From: CAYVFC01 sp964450715
GTDB taxonomy: Bacteria > Myxococcota_A > Polyangia > Polyangiales > JAFGIB01
Length of the DNA: 64,000 nt
NCBI GenBank assembly: GCA_964450715.1
Contig: CAYVFC010000017.1
Location: 1-64,000 of the forward strand
Reading direction: 5' to 3'
Positions 62,079 to 64,000 of the stretch are shown here, in pieces (position 1 is the stretch's first letter; each line of letters starts with the position of its first letter). The notes under the pieces are model-generated. The model made no database searches, had not been told where the DNA came from, and saw only the letters and a program-made list of their open reading frames with translations. A program made the translations under genes and the position numbers.

Positions 62079-62822
62079 ATGAGACGATCGGCGGTAATCT
62101 CATTTTGCGTTCTCGTCGCGCTCTGGGCCTGCAGCCTGGATGCGGCCCCGCTGGGCGACCCGTGCTCGGTCGGAGACACCGAGCAGTGCAACTGCGACGA
62201 CGGACGGCAAGGAGTGCGGCGCTGCACGGCCGGCGGCGGTTACGGCGAGTGCGACTGTTCGGACGGCAGCGGCGGCGCCGATAGCGGGACCGGAAACGGA
62301 TCGGCGGGTACCGAGGGTGGAGGCGGTTCGGGTAGCGGCGGCTCGGCAGGAGGAACGGCAGGTGCCGCAGGTGAGGGAAGCGGCGGTGAGACCGGCGGTA
62401 CAGGCGGCGTGAGCGGCGAGCCGGTGACCGGCGGAGCCGGCGCCGCGGGCAGCGCCGGTGACCTGGCCGGCTCGGGCGGTACGGGTGCAGACGGCGGTTC
62501 CGGGGGTACGGCCGGCACGGCCGGCTCGAGCGGTGACGGAGGCAGCGGCGGCGACGCCGGAACCAGCGGCGTCGGGGGCGCGTCCGGAACCGGCGGCACC
62601 TCCGGCTGGGGCGGTTTCGGGGGGTACTCGGGATTCGGCGGTTTCGGAGGAACCAGCGGTTTCGGGGGAAGCGGCTCGCTCAACGATACCTGCCAGGAGC
62701 TAATGGATAGCTGCTGCTTTACGCTCTTCGTACCTCCGCTGATAGCCGCTTGCTCGGCTGTGGCCTACGCCAACAACGAAGGCAATTGCGAGCAGGCCAT
62801 CGAGACCTATTGCGGCGGCTGA
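62079..62822 (+). CDS. Gly-rich lipoprotein ending in one CC/YCG Cys-rich repeat
   Basis: 247 aa from the ATG at 62079. Leader SFCVLVALWACSLD (lipobox), an EGF-like Cys segment (CSVGDTEQCNCDDGRQG), about 130 residues of Gly/Ser/Ala linker, then a C-terminal domain CQELMDSCCFTLFVPP, later CSAVAYA, CEQAIETYCGG. The same Cys pattern occurs four times in the neighbouring convergent gene at 62877, defining a shared small domain. Function unknown. Confidence 0.68.
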   Translation: MRRSAVISFCVLVALWACSLDAAPLGDPCSVGDTEQCNCDDGRQGVRRCTAGGGYGECDCSDGSGGADSGTGNGSAGTEGGGGSGSGGSAGGTAGAAGEGSGGETGGTGGVSGEPVTGGAGAAGSAGDLAGSGGTGADGGSGGTAGTAGSSGDGGSGGDAGTSGVGGASGTGGTSGWGGFGGYSGFGGFGGTSGFGGSGSLNDTCQELMDSCCFTLFVPPLIAACSAVAYANNEGNCEQAIETYCGG

Positions 62823-62876
62823 AGTCGGGCGACCGGACCGAGCGGGGGGTCGCTTGCGGCGCCCGGTGAGCCTCGT

Positions 62877-63950
62877 TCAGCCGCAATAGGTACCGGCCGC
62901 CGTCTCGCAGACGGTGGCGTTGCCCGAGCCGGCCATCGCCTCGCACAGGCTCTGCTGCGGGCCGGGCGACAGCTCGTCACAGCATAGCATGAGCTCCTCG
63001 CAAGCCAGCGGGGTGCCGCCGTCCTGCGCCGTATTGCAGTACGTATCCTTGGACGCATCGCAGAGCAGCGAGCTGTTCTGCCCGGCCACTGCCTGGCAAG
63101 CGCTCTTCTGCGCCCCCTCGGCCAGCTCGTCGCAGCAGGCCATCAGCTCCTGGCACGACTGCTCCACCCCGCCGTCAGCCGTGCCGCAGTAGCCGTCATA
63201 GGCCAGGTCGCAGGCGAGCGCGTTGCCGCCGGAGACCACCGCCTCGCAACTGGTCTGCTCCTGGCCCTCGAGTGTGGCGCAGCACTCGTCCAGCTGGTCG
63301 CAACCGGTGGCCACGCCGCTGTCCGGTGGGTTGCAGTAGGTATCCATTACGGCGCTACAGACATCCGGATCCGGCCCGGAGGCGATGGCCTGGCAGGTCA
63401 GGCTGTCCGCCTGGCTCAGGTAGTCGGCATCGCAGCACGCGGAGAGCGCTTCGCAGGCTTCGCCGCCCGCGTCCATGCCGCCGTCGCCTCCGGAGCCCGC
63501 ACCGCCGCTGCCGCCGCCTCCGGAGCCCGCAGCGCCGCTGCCGCCACCTCCGCTACCTGCCCCGCCGCTGCCGCCAGCGTCCACGCCGCTATCCATTCCG
63601 CTGTCGATTCCGCCGTCCACGCCGCTGTCGACCCCGGCATCCTGAACGCCCTCGCCGCCGGTTCCTCCGCTTCCGCCAGCTCCACCGGCTCCGCTCTCGC
63701 CGCCGGCCCCGCCGCTGCCGGCCTGGTCTTGGCCGGCCGAGCCTGCCGTGGATCCGGCCTCGCCGCCCCCGGAACCGCCTCCCGAGGTTCCGGACGCGCC
63801 TTCATCTGAATTGCCTCCGTCGAGAGCGGACGCATCCGCCACAAAGGTGGTTCCGCCAGAGTCGCACGCCTGAACAAGGACAAGAGCAGCAGAGATCGAC
63901 AAAACAGCGGTAGGTCCGCAACGGTTTTCGCGGTTCGAGGTCCACGCCAT
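62877..63950 (-). CDS. Gly-rich lipoprotein with four CC/YC(G/N) Cys-rich repeats
   Basis: 357 aa. GGAGG about eight bases before the ATG at 63950. Leader ISAALVLVQACDSG (lipobox), a Gly/Ser/Asp linker to about residue 165, then four tandem repeats of about 48 residues, each C-x(2)-L-x(2)-CC-x(n)-C-x(n)-C-x(5)-YC: for example CQELMACCDELAEG, then CDASKDTYC. Six conserved Cys per repeat suggest three disulfides. Shares the repeat with the gene at 62079. Not a family I can name. Confidence 0.7.
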   Translation of the reverse strand: MAWTSNRENRCGPTAVLSISAALVLVQACDSGGTTFVADASALDGGNSDEGASGTSGGGSGGGEAGSTAGSAGQDQAGSGGAGGESGAGGAGGSGGTGGEGVQDAGVDSGVDGGIDSGMDSGVDAGGSGGAGSGGGGSGAAGSGGGGSGGAGSGGDGGMDAGGEACEALSACCDADYLSQADSLTCQAIASGPDPDVCSAVMDTYCNPPDSGVATGCDQLDECCATLEGQEQTSCEAVVSGGNALACDLAYDGYCGTADGGVEQSCQELMACCDELAEGAQKSACQAVAGQNSSLLCDASKDTYCNTAQDGGTPLACEELMLCCDELSPGPQQSLCEAMAGSGNATVCETAAGTYCG

Positions 63951-64000
63951 CTCTATTCCCTCCAGGGTTGCGGCCCGCGCGCGAGCCGTCCATCACCCGG

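Overview
The window looks like chromosome of a large-genome, predatory or saprophytic delta-type bacterium, most likely Myxococcota (Polyangia-like). The grounds are the moderately high GC content, many lipoproteins with long Gly-rich tails after a lipobox Cys, Myxococcus-type Cys-rich repeats, two eukaryote-like Ser/Thr kinases (one fused to an AAA ATPase and TPRs), and a coupled ECF sigma/FecR operon. No rRNA and no complete tRNA is present.

Region 1 (1-13,663) is an accessory hotspot. Three identical-orientation copies of a 55-bp tRNA-Leu(CAG) 3' end (6882-6936, 8067-8121, 13578-13632) bound three tandem islands. Island A has an integrase remnant running off the left edge, four lipoprotein genes of lower GC, and a TSP3 gene split by an in-frame TGA. 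Island B has a higBA toxin-antitoxin module with four 16-bp operator-like repeats. Island C has a tightly coupled four-gene operon: AAA ATPase with a nuclease-like C-terminus, GHKL ATPase, and two unrecognised proteins. Islands A and C end in the same module: a 53-aa protein gene, a 10-bp-phased triple repeat, and the att core. Island C is my best candidate for an undescribed (defence-like) system.

Region 2 (13,664-33,960) holds a dead ORF6N gene, a six-copy 32-bp repeat cluster, and a 192-bp hairpin element. These are followed by a four-gene sigma/FecR/outer-membrane/lipoprotein operon whose genes all overlap, a HExxH lipoprotein, class II DAHP synthase, a sulfatase-modifying-factor-like lipoprotein, a TPR/PEGA protein, a Ser/Thr kinase, an MscS channel, a YD-repeat lipoprotein and a second palindromic element.

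Region 3 (34,000-41,460) holds an RHH/PIN toxin-antitoxin pair and a xylan-degradation locus: GH62 and GH10 enzymes with nearly identical Gly-rich linkers, a lipoprotein, a GH30 protein lacking its acid/base Glu, and a coupled regulator. A GH43 ruin lies further right (58.8-59.1 kb).

Region 4 (41,600-50,160) is a biosynthetic cluster, probably for a surface glycan, lipid or small molecule: class III aminotransferase, epimerase, methyltransferase, two paralogous GT-C-like membrane proteins, and a B12-type radical SAM enzyme. The product cannot be named.

Region 5 (50,170-64,000) has lipoproteins, a QueG-like iron-sulfur protein, a sigma-factor/kinase-ATPase pair, a 784-bp intergenic region with two large multi-stem inverted-repeat structures (one a T-shaped three-way junction), a methyltransferase, a VWA lipoprotein, and lipoproteins sharing a CC...YC(G) Cys-rich repeat.
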